Counted from the stretch's first letter, positions 1 through 10,020 are shown. The stretch: 24,642 nucleotides of DNA from an uncultured Methanobrevibacter sp. (GCF_937898925.1 NZ_CALDKF010000034.1:1-24642), one strand, 5' to 3'. The notes: a model not told the origin generated them from the sequence alone. Numbers and translations: made by a program.

Positions 1-2
1 TT

Positions 3-254
3 GTTATTGCAGTTGGATTGTTGGTTTTCCTTGTTATAAGCTGGAACATGCAGGCAATTGTATTCAATGATAGTGTTACACCAGAGCAAAGACAGGATGC
101 TATCAATGCCATGAAGCAGGTGACTGAAATTGATCAAGGCAAGCAGTTGAATGAGACTCCTGATGTAAGTTCCTCATCTGGAGAAGGGTACAGTGAGCTT
201 GGAAAAGTCTACAAGGATTCCAATACAGGCAAGCTAATAATGATTGAAAATTGA
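3..254 (+). CDS. C-terminal part of an unrecognised membrane-anchored protein (5' end outside window)
   Basis: The frame is open from base 3, so the gene begins upstream of the window; the visible part is 83 residues and a stop. It opens inside a hydrophobic stretch (VIAVGLLVFLVISW, residues 1-14 of the fragment), which looks like a membrane segment. A polar tail of about 65 residues follows, rich in Q, N, S, E and D, with a serine run (SSSSGEG). I recognise no family. The polar tail is probably extracytoplasmic or cytosolic depending on missing sequence. A hairpin with a T-run follows shortly after the stop, consistent with the end of a transcript. Confidence 0.6.
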   Translation, partial: VIAVGLLVFLVISWNMQAIVFNDSVTPEQRQDAINAMKQVTEIDQGKQLNETPDVSSSSGEGYSELGKVYKDSNTGKLIMIEN

Positions 255-287
255 TTTATTTTTTTATTTTCAAAGTTTTTACCACAA

Positions 288-326
288 TGAGTTAGTTCAT
301 ATAGTGGATTAACTCACTATTTTTTT
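288..326 (+). terminator. Hairpin plus T-run after the partial membrane protein
   Basis: TGAGTTA (288-294) pairs with TAACTCA (310-316), a perfect 7-bp stem with a 15-nt loop, followed by CTATTTTTTTT. It sits 34 bases after the stop of the partial gene and fits a U-tract transcription terminator. Confidence 0.55.
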
Positions 327-492
327 TACACATTTGTGTTTATTCACAATTTCGCACTTTAAAAATTTTTATAATGTCTAAAGTCTAATATTTCATTGTA
401 AAATAAAGTATTTTGAGTGAAATAATCGTCATAGTAACTTTTATTGTAAATATAATATTACATAACATTAATTAAAAAGTATGGTGATTTTT

Positions 493-720
493 ATGGTTAT
501 TGAAACTAAAGTCTATAAAAATAATCAAACTACAATTCCTGAAGTATACAGAAAAAAATATGATGTTCAACCTGGTGATATAGTGGAATGGGAAGAAAAT
601 GATTGTGGTGAGATTGTTGTTTCCTTTAAGAAAAAATTATCATTTAGTGATATGATAGGGGTAGGAACTGTAAAAACTTCTACAAATGCCGTTCAATTGG
701 AAAAAAAGTTATATGAATGA
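493..720 (+). CDS. AbrB/SpoVT-type (MazE-like) DNA-binding protein, probable antitoxin
   Basis: A 75-residue protein whose first ~45 residues have the swapped-hairpin AbrB fold pattern: ETKVYKNNQTTIPEVYR, then the PGDIVEW element and a short strand ending in basic KKK. The C-terminal ~25 residues (SFSDMIGVGTVKTS...) would be the partner-binding tail typical of MazE-like antitoxins. The start at 493 is chosen over the in-frame ATG at 481 because GGTGAT (483-488) is a perfect SD match 4 bases before 493, while nothing precedes 481. Known members bind DNA as dimers and repress their own operon. Its stop overlaps the ATG (713) of a short frame that appears broken, so an orphaned antitoxin is likely. 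Confidence 0.75.
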   Translation: MVIETKVYKNNQTTIPEVYRKKYDVQPGDIVEWEENDCGEIVVSFKKKLSFSDMIGVGTVKTSTNAVQLEKKLYE

Positions 721-845
721 GCAAATTATTATTCATTATAGGGCTATTCTCCCAAATGATGAGTTGCAGAGAGGGCAGTTAAATTGGTGATGAAAGAGAA
801 TTAACTGTTTCAAATGAATGTTATGTAGTGGATGTTATTTATTAG
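713..845 (+). pseudogene. Apparent frameshifted small gene translationally overlapping the AbrB-like gene
   Basis: ATG at 713 overlaps the stop of the AbrB-like gene (ATGAATGA). It reads 25 codons (MNEQIIIHYRAILPNDELQ...) to a stop at 788. From 783 the next frame reads IGDERELTVSNECYVVDVIY and stops at 843. Removing one A from the AAA at 781-783 joins the two into a single 43-codon frame. Position and overlap are those expected for a toxin partner, but the residues match no toxin family I recognise (no PIN aspartates, no clear PemK/MazF start). It may be a decayed remnant, a sequencing slip in the A-run, or chance. Confidence 0.3.
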
Positions 846-1148
846 ATGATTTTTTATTAATTTTTCATTATTTATCCTAGTTAATGTTTTTATTTTCTCA
901 TTTATGTTTATAATTTTCACTTATTTTCAAAATCTTAACTGAAAATTAAGCAAATCTTATTTTAATGTATTATTATAACTGTATTTTAGTAATAACTTTA
1001 TATATGATAAATTACAAAATATCAAATAACTAAAAATTAGTCAATTCTATTTAACTGAAATTTTATGAGTGAATTTCTTTATTTAAGTTAAATTTGTAGT
1101 TAATTGCTAATTTTAGTTGTTTTTTTAAAAATATTATGGAGATATATT
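846..1148. other. AT-rich intergenic stretch, likely promoter of the DUF5654-like gene
   Basis: No open frame with a credible start. A TATA-like string ACTTTATATATGATAA near 995-1010 may drive the next gene, which would give a leader of over 100 bases. Otherwise I see nothing structured. Confidence 0.4.
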
Positions 1149-1400
1149 ATGGTAGCAAAAACTGTTATGAAAACTATTATTACCTTAGTAACCACTGCAT
1201 TCGGTTTAGTTGCAGGTTTAGCATGGAACGATGCAATCCAAAAGTTAATTGAAACCTTAGTAGGTACTGGAGATGCACTTGGCGGATTATTCATATATGC
1301 TATTATTGTAACTATATTAGCTGTTGTTGTAACCATCATTCTTGCTAGAATGGCAGCTAAAATGGGTATTGAAGTAGATGATGAAGTTAAAGGAGAATAA
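1149..1400 (+). CDS. DUF5654-like small two-helix membrane protein
   Basis: Eighty-three residues. An N-terminal segment with TAFGLVAGLAWNDAIQKL matches what I know of DUF5654, where LAWNDAI is the recognisable core. A second hydrophobic helix follows (LFIYAIIVTILAVVVTIIL, about residues 48-66) and then a short charged tail (EVDDEVKGE). It is probably an integral membrane protein; the function of the family is unknown to me. The start at 1149 is chosen because GGAG (1138-1141) sits just upstream. The upstream in-frame extension to 1104 has no SD. The gene stands alone and is followed by a hairpin terminator. Confidence 0.7.
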   Translation: MVAKTVMKTIITLVTTAFGLVAGLAWNDAIQKLIETLVGTGDALGGLFIYAIIVTILAVVVTIILARMAAKMGIEVDDEVKGE

Positions 1401-1432
1401 ATAGTTTTTATTATTCTCTTTTCTTTACTTTT
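1391..1432 (+). terminator. Terminator of the DUF5654-like gene
   Basis: AGGAGAATAA (1391-1400) pairs with TTATTCTCTT (1411-1420), ten pairs with one G-T, followed by TTCTTTACTTTTTT. The left arm contains the stop codon. Confidence 0.6.
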
Positions 1433-1540
1433 TTGTTTTAATTTTATATTTTTTTTTAATGTTTTTGAAAATCTTTTTTTATAATTATATATTCATTAGT
1501 TAATTGTATTTTGTTGATTGTTTGTTTAAGGGGGTTGAAA

Positions 1541-2320
1541 ATGGCAAAATATTGTGGAAACTGTGGTAGGGAACTTTCTGATAATGCAAAGTTCTGTCCT
1601 AATTGCGGTTGGGAATACGTTCCAAGGTACAAGGCAGATCATTATTCAAAATCAGAAGAGTTTGATGGACCATTTGATGATTTTGATAACAGAAGCTCTA
1701 CAAATCCTTTTGAAAGCTCTTCCAAAAAGAGTTCTGGAAATGATAAGGGAAACATTGGAAATGAAGAGAAATTTCCTTTTAAAAAGGTATGCATAGCTCT
1801 TTTCATTCTATTGCTGCTCTTTTCAATAATAACATTTTTTGCCTATGACAACAATTCAAGCGATTATGACACTTCAGTTCTAGAGGACAGTGCAGACAAT
1901 ATATCTCTTGATAAATACAGATACAACATGAATCCTCACGAAGATTGGGACAATGAGCCTTATAACCTGTCAATAGATAGGAATGCATATCTAAGCGGAG
2001 AAGGTAAAGTTCAGCTGATTGACTCAAACCATTCATACAACATCGAATCCGATGGATTCAACATCACAGAATATGAAACATATTACGTGAGTGTGGATGA
2101 TGATGACTGGTATGTCTTGGACATTTTCAAATGCGAGTTTGAAACTCCTTCCGAAAGGCAAGTCTATTCAACAGATATGGATAATGGAGATCCAATCATA
2201 ATTTACGGTGGAAAAGGGGAATATTCAGGTTATGGAATCATAATTCCAAGTTCAAGCGATAATTCAACCTATAAGAATCTTGACTTCTTGGAGTCTATTT
2301 TCTATTATAATAGTGAATAA
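1541..2320 (+). CDS. Zinc-ribbon, single-pass membrane protein of unknown function
   Basis: 259 residues. An N-terminal zinc ribbon has CxxC pairs C5/C8 and C19/C22 (YCGNCGREL...KFCPNCGWEY), then a disordered Ser/Asn/Asp linker (about 30-80), a membrane helix (about 82-101, ending ITFFAY), and an acidic extracytoplasmic domain of about 155 residues with many Tyr, Asp and Ser. The start at 1541 is set by AAGGGGG about 7 bases upstream; the TTG at 1511 lacks an SD. Proteins with a cytosolic zinc ribbon and an outer domain are common in methanogens, usually without known function. No operon partner: about 140 bases separate it from the gene before and 344 from the adhesin. Confidence 0.7.
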   Translation: MAKYCGNCGRELSDNAKFCPNCGWEYVPRYKADHYSKSEEFDGPFDDFDNRSSTNPFESSSKKSSGNDKGNIGNEEKFPFKKVCIALFILLLLFSIITFFAYDNNSSDYDTSVLEDSADNISLDKYRYNMNPHEDWDNEPYNLSIDRNAYLSGEGKVQLIDSNHSYNIESDGFNITEYETYYVSVDDDDWYVLDIFKCEFETPSERQVYSTDMDNGDPIIIYGGKGEYSGYGIIIPSSSDNSTYKNLDFLESIFYYNSE

Positions 2321-2324
2321 TCAT

Positions 2325-2362
2325 TTTGGAATATTATTTTTTTAATCCAAATTCTTTTTTTT
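2325..2362 (+). terminator. Weak hairpin plus T-run after the zinc-ribbon gene
   Basis: TTTGGA (2325-2330) pairs with TCCAAA (2346-2351), followed by TTCTTTTTTTT. The stem is only six pairs, so this is tentative. Confidence 0.35.
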
Positions 2363-2664
2363 AACTATTTTTAACTTCAATCAAATATTGATTTAATTTA
2401 ATTAATTCCAATTTAAATACAATATATCATTTATTTAATAAATTACTCTATAATTATAATTTTATTTTAATATTAAAATAATATTTTACTTTTAAATCAA
2501 TTTTAAACCTCTAAAAACTGTTTAATTTATAAATGATGACTATCTAACTATTTTTGAAGAGAAATATTTTCTAAAAATTCTTTTTCAATACTTCGTATTT
2601 GAGATATTGTTGGGAATTCTTTAGGATTTCTTTCTCTTCTAAATTTTATGAGGTGTTATGTACA
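2363..2664. other. AT-rich promoter region of the adhesin-like gene
   Basis: No credible gene. TTTAATTTATAAATG near 2521-2535 is a plausible TATA box, giving a leader of about 100 bases. SD element GAGGTG at 2650-2655 precedes the TTG start at 2665. I see no strong inverted repeat. Confidence 0.4.
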
Positions 2665-5600
2665 TTGAAATTAAAAATTATATGTTTAATTTGTATGATT
2701 CTCTGTGTATTTTTAACATTTTCAACTGTTAGTGCAACTGATTTAGAGGATTTAAGCTTTAATTCAGTTGCAATCGATTCACAGTCTGAATCTTCCTTTA
2801 CAAATTTAAATGAAGATATAAGTGATAATATTGTAAATAGCAATGAGGATGAGGATTGTGTAGGATCTATGAATGAATTATCCAACTTGAATGAGGATTC
2901 CAGTCCAAATTTAAGTTCTATTAATTCAGATGAGAGTTCTCTAAAATCTAGTATCAGCCCTAGTGGAAATACATTCAGCAGCATTCAAAGTTCAATCAAC
3001 AGTGCAAAATCCGGTGATACAATCAATCTAAACGGAAAGACATTTACCGGAAATGGGACAGTCATTATAGTTAACAAATCCGTAACTATAAGTGGTGGTT
3101 CTGGAGATGTTAGAGCAACTTTAGATGCAAAAAAGCTATCTGGAATTTTTAGGGTCACAGTTCCTAATGTAAAATTGGTAAACTGCAATTTCATCAATGC
3201 AAATGACAAGGCAGTCTACTATCTGGAAGGCAATGGCCAAATAAGCAACTGCAATTTCAATCATAATAATGCAAGCACATTCTGTGCGCATATTTATGTT
3301 TATCCAAACACTACAAATTTCCTCTTGGAAAACTCTAACTTCTATAACGGCTTTTCATGGAAATATTCAAATGTGGCTATAGCTGCAAACAATGTTACAG
3401 TTAGAAATTGCACATTCATCAACAATACCGTTAGGAACAATGAGAGCATTCAGGCTTGCGGTGGAGGATTGCAAGTAGGGGTTTCAGAAACAATGATCAA
3501 TAAGGGGACTGTTGAAAATTGTCTATTCATCAACAATTCAGCCATTTCTGACAATGAAACCACTCATGCAGGTGCATTTTGCTTCCGTCCTGGAATAAAG
3601 GTTTCAAATTCCACTTTCATCAATAATTATTGCAATAGAGTGGGAGGAGCCACCACATTGCATTCAGATGGTGACATAATTGATTGTATTTTCATAAATA
3701 ACAGTGCTGGAATTTATGGAGGTGCTATAAGTACTGGTTTTGAGGTAAACAACATTAGCGTGAATATCAATTCATGCATTTTTGAAAACAACACTGCTCC
3801 TATGGGCGGTGCGATTCAAGTAAAAGGAAACAATGTAAGGGTTATTAACTCTACATTCAATGAGAATAAGGCAACTGGCACTGATGGTGGCGCATTGTTC
3901 ATAATGGGAAATGAGGCAATAATAGTCAATTCCACATTCAATGAGAATTTCGCTAAAAACATTGGTGCTGGAATATTGATAAATGGAACTGACGTTTCAG
4001 TGTTGAATTCAAGCTTTGATGCAAACAGGGCAAGCTATGGAGCTGCCGTTTATGTGGTTGGATCAAATTCAAACATCTTCAGTTCTAATTTCACAAATCA
4101 TAAGCTTGTGAATGGTTCCGTATACATTAAAGGGCCTAACACATATGTCTATGACAGCAATTTCAAGAACAATTCAGGTGAAAATGGAGCTGCAATTTAC
4201 ATTAAAGGCTCAAACAGCAATCTTATATTGAATAATCTAAGCTTCAACAATGTAAGCAAGAAGGGAGGGGCAATCTATATTGAAGGTTCAAATGCCAATA
4301 TAATTGCTTCTGATTTTTCAAATAATTCTGCAATCCCAAATAAGTCTGATATCATAAGCGGATTAGGTGGAGCCATTTACATTAAAGGAGATAACAATAC
4401 AGTTGACTCATCCAATTTCATATTCAACACTGCACGTAACGGTTCAGCAATATATACTGATGGGTCTAAAATGACATTATCCAATACCAATTTTGATAAG
4501 AATCAGGCTTGGTCTTATATATTGGATTCCTATGTTAACCCTGCTATCAGCTATTTCAATGAAAGCGACATTTTAATCAATTTGACCTTGGTTGGAGGCA
4601 ATAATATTGCAAATGCAATCTATAATACTGCATCTATGGATGAGATATACTTCTATAATGTTAGTTACATATCCTCAAAAGGTCAAAAGGTCACTGGAAA
4701 TGATGAGATACATCCAGTTGATGGAGCAGAAAACAGCATGAACGGAAGTCTTTTGTATCAGGACGATAGAGAGGATAACCAATTGGTTAATGTAATCATT
4801 TATAGAGAGAGTCCTGAGGAAATAGGTTTATTATCTTCTTCAGATGCGGTTTCTGATATTATTTCAGGCAATGAGATTATCTTGAATGAAACATTTACAA
4901 CTGGCATTCTTGGAGATATAAAGTTTAATATTAGCGATTACATTGACAATCCATTAAGTCCTGGAAAATATTATCTCTACGCAGAACATTTTGAAGACGA
5001 TTACTATAAGGCAATAGATGAAACAAATGAGTTTGAGATCATTCCAATCGTTGATGTAGCTGTTGATATTGGATCAAGCAGAGTGAATATAGATTTCAAC
5101 AAGACAGTTAAATTCACCATTAAAGTCAAGAACAACGGTCCAAATAATGCAACTGGAGTGAATGTGAGTGCAATCATTCCAGAGGGATTGGTTTACTTAT
5201 CATCCGTTCCTTCAATAGGCACATATGACCCTGAAAATGGCATATGGGATGTTGGAAACTTAGATGTAGGTGAAAATCAGACTTTGGTTATTAACGCTCA
5301 AACCAATAAGACAGGACTTATTGACTATCCTGTAAATGTGTCATCTATTGAAGAGGATTCCAATCTTACAAATAACTTGGACAATAAGACAATTAGGGTT
5401 CTTATGGCAGACTTGGCCATTACAGTCAATGCTTCTGAGGAGATTGTAAAGCCAGGGGATGTTGTCAATTGGACAATAACCGTTGTTAACAATGGACCAA
5501 ACAATGCAAGCAAAGTGCTTGTCTTAGTGGATTATCCAGAGGAGGAATTGATCTATTTAGACAGTTCAAATGACACTTTCAATCAGACTGGGAATAAATT

Positions 5601-7203
5601 GGAGATTCCAAGTCTTTTGGTTGGAGATGAAATCAGTTTTGTCATTTCAACCAAGGTGAATTCATCAGATAAACCTTTAATCCTTAATGCAAATGTAAGT
5701 GCAGATACATATGACCCTATTGAATCCAATAATCATGATTCAGATAGCGTCGATGCTTTACCTATATGTGATTTGATAACTAAAGTGAGTGTATCTGAAA
5801 GCCCTGTAAATAAGGATGATGTTGTGGATTGGATTATTGTCGTTTCCAATGATGGTCCTGATGATGCAGCTGATGTAACACTTTCATTGTCTGATTTGGA
5901 ATCATTGGATTTGATTGTACTAAATTCTTCTGATGATTCATTTGATTTGAATAACTATGAATGGATTATTGGTGATTTGGATAGTGGAGACAACGTTTCA
6001 TTGGTTATCACAACAAAAGTCAATAGATCTGATGATTCAATTACTGTAATCGCTGAAGTTGAAACAAGCACATTAGAGTCTGATTATGAAAACAACATTG
6101 ATAACGACTCTTTGATAATCAATCCAATATGTGACTTGATAATCGATATTGATGCATCAAATGACACAGTTAACTATGGAGATATTGTGGATTGGATCAT
6201 TGTCGTTTCCAATGATGGTCCTGATGATGCTTCCAATGTTTCAGTTTCCTTATCTGATTTGGAGTCTTTAGGATTGATTGTGTTAAATTCTTCAGATGAT
6301 TCATTTGATGCAGAAAACTATGAATGGATTATTGGTGATTTGGATAGTGGAGATAGCATTTCATTAAACATCACCACTAAGGCCAATAAATCCAATGAGA
6401 ACATAACAGTTCTTGCTGATGTGGAAACAATCACTTATGAACCGAATAAGGAAAACAACCATGATAACGATAGTTTGGAAACACTTCCAATATGCGATAT
6501 ATCTGTAACAAAAAATGCTGATAAGAATCCGGTTTACGTTGATGAAGTTGTGAATTGGATAATAAATGTAACCAATAATGGTCCTGATAAGGCAAGTGAA
6601 GTGATTGTAAATGGCAGTTTCCCTGAAAGCTTGGAATTTATCATATATGAGTTGACTAAAGGCGAATTGGAAAGCATTGAAGATGATGATGGAAATCTCG
6701 TTAAGATAATCTGGAAAGTTGGTGACTTGGAGAGCAATGAATCCGCATTATTAGTCATTTCATCTAAAGCATTGGAGGAAGGTGAAGTTGTAAATAGCGT
6801 TAGCGCAAACTCTTCAACTCCTGACATGAACCAATCAAATAACCTTGATTCTGCAACCGTTGATGTTATTTTAAATGAAAGCGGAGAAAATAATCCTGAT
6901 GAACCTGAAGTTCCAGAAAATCCGGATAATCCGGATAATCCAGATACTCCTGATACTCCAGAAAACGATTCAAATGAGGATTATTATGATGACTTCCCAT
7001 GGGATGACTATTTCCCAGAAGATCTTTTTGGAAAAAATGATGAAAATGGCTCACAAAAGGATTTAGATTCCAAATCCAATGGAAATCCTATCAAAAGCTC
7101 TAAAAAGCAAATAGATATTTCTAAGAAAAAGACAGGTTATCCATTCGCTTTAGCAATTTTATCATTGTTTGCATTGTTTTCATTAGCCATTAGAAAAAAT
7201 TAA
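2665..7203 (+). CDS. Adhesin-like surface protein: beta-helix, five DUF11-like repeats, C-terminal membrane anchor
   Basis: 1512 residues from a TTG at 2665. This start is preferred over the longer frame because GAGGTG sits 9 bases upstream and the product then opens with a textbook signal peptide (MKLKIICLICMILCVFL..., likely cut after VSA at 24). Residues ~97-686 are a right-handed parallel beta-helix of the polymorphic-outer-membrane/pectate-lyase type, with rungs such as GGAIYIKG and repeated N-S-x-F-x-N-N. Residues ~690-790 form a linker domain. Residues ~794-1402 hold five DUF11-like domains of about 120 residues, each with VxNNGP or VSNDGP and GDL. A Pro/Asp-rich spacer (PDNPDNPDTPDTP) and a C-terminal helix ending in RKN complete it. 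Its many Asn-x-Ser/Thr sites suggest glycosylation. The role in attachment to other gut or rumen cells is inferred from the family. It is monocistronic with its own terminator. Confidence 0.85.
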   Translation: MKLKIICLICMILCVFLTFSTVSATDLEDLSFNSVAIDSQSESSFTNLNEDISDNIVNSNEDEDCVGSMNELSNLNEDSSPNLSSINSDESSLKSSISPSGNTFSSIQSSINSAKSGDTINLNGKTFTGNGTVIIVNKSVTISGGSGDVRATLDAKKLSGIFRVTVPNVKLVNCNFINANDKAVYYLEGNGQISNCNFNHNNASTFCAHIYVYPNTTNFLLENSNFYNGFSWKYSNVAIAANNVTVRNCTFINNTVRNNESIQACGGGLQVGVSETMINKGTVENCLFINNSAISDNETTHAGAFCFRPGIKVSNSTFINNYCNRVGGATTLHSDGDIIDCIFINNSAGIYGGAISTGFEVNNISVNINSCIFENNTAPMGGAIQVKGNNVRVINSTFNENKATGTDGGALFIMGNEAIIVNSTFNENFAKNIGAGILINGTDVSVLNSSFDANRASYGAAVYVVGSNSNIFSSNFTNHKLVNGSVYIKGPNTYVYDSNFKNNSGENGAAIYIKGSNSNLILNNLSFNNVSKKGGAIYIEGSNANIIASDFSNNSAIPNKSDIISGLGGAIYIKGDNNTVDSSNFIFNTARNGSAIYTDGSKMTLSNTNFDKNQAWSYILDSYVNPAISYFNESDILINLTLVGGNNIANAIYNTASMDEIYFYNVSYISSKGQKVTGNDEIHPVDGAENSMNGSLLYQDDREDNQLVNVIIYRESPEEIGLLSSSDAVSDIISGNEIILNETFTTGILGDIKFNISDYIDNPLSPGKYYLYAEHFEDDYYKAIDETNEFEIIPIVDVAVDIGSSRVNIDFNKTVKFTIKVKNNGPNNATGVNVSAIIPEGLVYLSSVPSIGTYDPENGIWDVGNLDVGENQTLVINAQTNKTGLIDYPVNVSSIEEDSNLTNNLDNKTIRVLMADLAITVNASEEIVKPGDVVNWTITVVNNGPNNASKVLVLVDYPEEELIYLDSSNDTFNQTGNKLEIPSLLVGDEISFVISTKVNSSDKPLILNANVSADTYDPIESNNHDSDSVDALPICDLITKVSVSESPVNKDDVVDWIIVVSNDGPDDAADVTLSLSDLESLDLIVLNSSDDSFDLNNYEWIIGDLDSGDNVSLVITTKVNRSDDSITVIAEVETSTLESDYENNIDNDSLIINPICDLIIDIDASNDTVNYGDIVDWIIVVSNDGPDDASNVSVSLSDLESLGLIVLNSSDDSFDAENYEWIIGDLDSGDSISLNITTKANKSNENITVLADVETITYEPNKENNHDNDSLETLPICDISVTKNADKNPVYVDEVVNWIINVTNNGPDKASEVIVNGSFPESLEFIIYELTKGELESIEDDDGNLVKIIWKVGDLESNESALLVISSKALEEGEVVNSVSANSSTPDMNQSNNLDSATVDVILNESGENNPDEPEVPENPDNPDNPDTPDTPENDSNEDYYDDFPWDDYFPEDLFGKNDENGSQKDLDSKSNGNPIKSSKKQIDISKKKTGYPFALAILSLFALFSLAIRKN
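5044..6876 (+). repeat. Five tandem DUF11-like units; units 3 and 4 nearly identical
   Basis: Units begin near 5044, 5404, 5761, 6124 and 6487, at 119-121-codon spacing. Units 3 and 4 are close copies at exactly 363 bases: GTCGTTTCCAATGATGGTCC and ATGGATTATTGGTGATTTGG occur in both. Units 1, 2 and 5 are clearly related but diverged, so the 3/4 duplication looks recent or homogenised by recombination. Confidence 0.85.
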
Positions 7204-7215
7204 AATTTTATTTTT

Positions 7216-7247
7216 GGAGTTAATATAACTCCTTTCTCTTTTTTTAT
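7216..7247 (+). terminator. Terminator of the adhesin-like gene
   Basis: GGAGTTA (7216-7222) pairs with TAACTCC (7226-7232) around a 3-nt loop, followed by TTTCTCTTTTTTT. Confidence 0.65.
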
Positions 7248-7565
7248 CTTATTTTATCTTATTTTATCATTGATTCTTTCTCTTTTTTAGCTATTTCTTA
7301 TCAATATCTTTTTCTATTATTTCTCCAAAGCCCTTTAGACAATATAAAAAATTAAAAGTATTTATATTATTATTTATAAAAGTATAAATAATCTAAAATA
7401 TTTATATGAATTATTATTATATAATTAACAATAATTTCATTATAAAAATTTTCAGTAAAATCAGTTAATTTTAAATAATTAAAAGATTAACTAAATATAA
7501 TAATTAAATAATTAAATAAATTAAGAATCAAAATGATTAAAATTATATAGTTTGGAGGAATATGA
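7248..7565. other. Long AT-rich intergenic region before mfnB
   Basis: Very low-complexity A/T sequence with several TATA-like strings (for example TATTTATATTATTATTTATAAA near 7359-7380, and others to 7430), any of which could be the mfnB promoter. GGAGG at 7554-7558 is the SD for mfnB. I see no gene and no strong inverted repeat. Confidence 0.4.
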
Positions 7566-8285
<720 letters not shown>

Positions 8286-8314
8286 TTTCAAATATTTTTT
8301 AAATAGATGCTTAT

Positions 8315-8355
8315 AATTATCTTAATTTTCTTAAATTAGGATAATTTTTTTTAAA
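8315..8355 (+). terminator. Terminator of mfnB
   Basis: AATTATC (8315-8321) pairs with GATAATT (8340-8346), with a possible inner TTAA/TTAA pairing, followed by TTTTTTT. Confidence 0.5.
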
Positions 8356-8415
8356 TCATTTTCATTAATTTTTAATTACACTTTTTATTTTTTACAATTT
8401 TTAGGAGGAAAAAAA

Positions 8416-9909
8416 TTGCAATTTTCAGATAAGATATATAATGCAAAACCTGGTTACACTTATGATGATTTTTTATTAGTTCCTAACGCTTCCTGGATTG
8501 AAGCAAAGGATGTAGAAACTAAAGTAAACTTAACTAAAGACATCCAATTGAATATCCCTATTATGAGTGCTGCAATGGATACAGTTACTGAAGCTAATTT
8601 AGCTATTGCACTTGCTCAAGAAGGGGGAATCGGTGTTATTCACCGTAATATCACTCAAGAGGCACAAGTGGAAGAGGTTAAGAAAGTAAAAAGCGCTGAA
8701 GACATTACTGTACGTGATGTAGTTACTATCAGTCCTGAATCTTCCATTGAAACTGTCCAAGACATTATGGAAAACGAATCAGTTAGCGGTCTTCCTGTTA
8801 TTGAAAACGAGAAGATTGTAGGAATCATCTCAAAAAGAGATGTAAGACCTTTCTTAAAATCTGATTCCAAAAAATTAGTCAAGGACATAATGACCTCTGA
8901 AGTTGTTACAATCAAAGAGAACACCCCTTCTGAAGAGGCATTGGATATCGCTTATGAAAACAAGGTTGAAAGATTGCCTGTTGTTAGTGAAGATGGTGAT
9001 TTGGTAGGTATTCTTACCATTAAGGATATCTTAAATCAAGATCAACACCCTAATGCTGCACTTGATAAGAATGGTAAATACTTAGTTGCAGCAGCTTGTG
9101 GTCCTTTTGATTTGGACAGAGCTATGGCATTGGATGAAGCTGGAGCAGACATCATTTCCATTGACTGTGCTCATGCTCATAACATGAATGTAGTTAAATT
9201 TGCTGAAACCATCAAGGACAATATCGATGCAGACTTATGTATGGGTAACATTGCAACCCGTGAAGCTGCAGAAGACTTGATTGCTCATGGTGCAGACGGT
9301 CTTAAGGTAGGTATTGGTCCTGGTTCCATTTGTACTACCCGTATTGTAGCAGGTATCGGTGTGCCACAGGTTACAGCTATTGCAGATGTTGCAGATGTTG
9401 CTAGCGAAGCTGGAATTCCTGTCATTGCTGACGGAGGACTCAGATTCTCTGGTGACATTGCAAAAGCTATTGGTGCTGGTGCAGATGTTGTAATGCTTGG
9501 TAACTTGCTTGCAGGAACCTTGGAAGCTCCTGGTGACATTGTTACCATGAATGGTAGAAAATACAAGACCTACCGTGGAATGGGTTCCATTGGAGCTATG
9601 ACTGGTGGATCCGGTGGTGGAGCAGACAGATACTTCCAAGAAGTGGATAAAGGCACCCATATGAAACATTCAAAATTAGTGGCTGAAGGTGTAGAAGGTG
9701 TAGTTCCATATAAGGGAACTGTAGCTGAAGTTGTATTCCAATTGGTTGGAGGATTAAAGTCTTCCATGGGATACTGTGGTGCTCGTGACATCCAAACCAT
9801 GAAGGAAGTTGCTCGTTTCGTTAGAATCACTGCAAGTGGTATTAAGGAATCACATCCTCATGAATTGATGATCACTAACGAAAGTCCAAACTATCCAAAT
9901 TTTGAATAG
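8416..9909 (+). CDS. guaB: Inosine-5'-monophosphate dehydrogenase
   Basis: 497 residues. It oxidises IMP to XMP with NAD+, the committed step of GMP synthesis. The (beta/alpha)8 catalytic domain is split by a pair of CBS domains (about residues 95-210). The catalytic cysteine lies in the loop GPGSICTTR (C306). ADGGLRFSGDIAKAIGAGAD and the flap region with YRGMGSIGAM are as in the family. The start is TTG at 8416 with a full AGGAGG (8403-8408) upstream. Length and all expected motifs are normal. It is followed by a clear terminator. Confidence 0.96.
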   Translation: MQFSDKIYNAKPGYTYDDFLLVPNASWIEAKDVETKVNLTKDIQLNIPIMSAAMDTVTEANLAIALAQEGGIGVIHRNITQEAQVEEVKKVKSAEDITVRDVVTISPESSIETVQDIMENESVSGLPVIENEKIVGIISKRDVRPFLKSDSKKLVKDIMTSEVVTIKENTPSEEALDIAYENKVERLPVVSEDGDLVGILTIKDILNQDQHPNAALDKNGKYLVAAACGPFDLDRAMALDEAGADIISIDCAHAHNMNVVKFAETIKDNIDADLCMGNIATREAAEDLIAHGADGLKVGIGPGSICTTRIVAGIGVPQVTAIADVADVASEAGIPVIADGGLRFSGDIAKAIGAGADVVMLGNLLAGTLEAPGDIVTMNGRKYKTYRGMGSIGAMTGGSGGGADRYFQEVDKGTHMKHSKLVAEGVEGVVPYKGTVAEVVFQLVGGLKSSMGYCGARDIQTMKEVARFVRITASGIKESHPHELMITNESPNYPNFE

Positions 9910-9929
9910 TTTGAAATATGATTTGAATT

Positions 9930-9972
9930 TAGAATAATTTTGTCTTATTCTATTTTCTTTTTCTTTATATCA
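9930..9972 (+). terminator. Terminator of guaB
   Basis: TAGAATAA (9930-9937) pairs with TTATTCTA (9945-9952), a perfect 8-bp stem with a 7-nt loop, followed by TTTTCTTTTTCTTT. Confidence 0.7.
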
Positions 9973-10020
9973 TTTTTATTTTGATTTGTTATTTTTTCAA
10001 ATCAAATAATTCTTTTTTTA

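Noticed and set aside
1803..2036. A Cys- and Leu-rich minus-strand frame within the zinc-ribbon gene
   Set aside because: No SD and no family; the plus-strand gene explains the open frame.
9235..9669. A 144-codon minus-strand frame inside guaB
   Set aside because: It is antisense to strongly conserved IMP dehydrogenase codons; its Ser/Thr/Asn/Cys-rich product is typical of a shadow frame.
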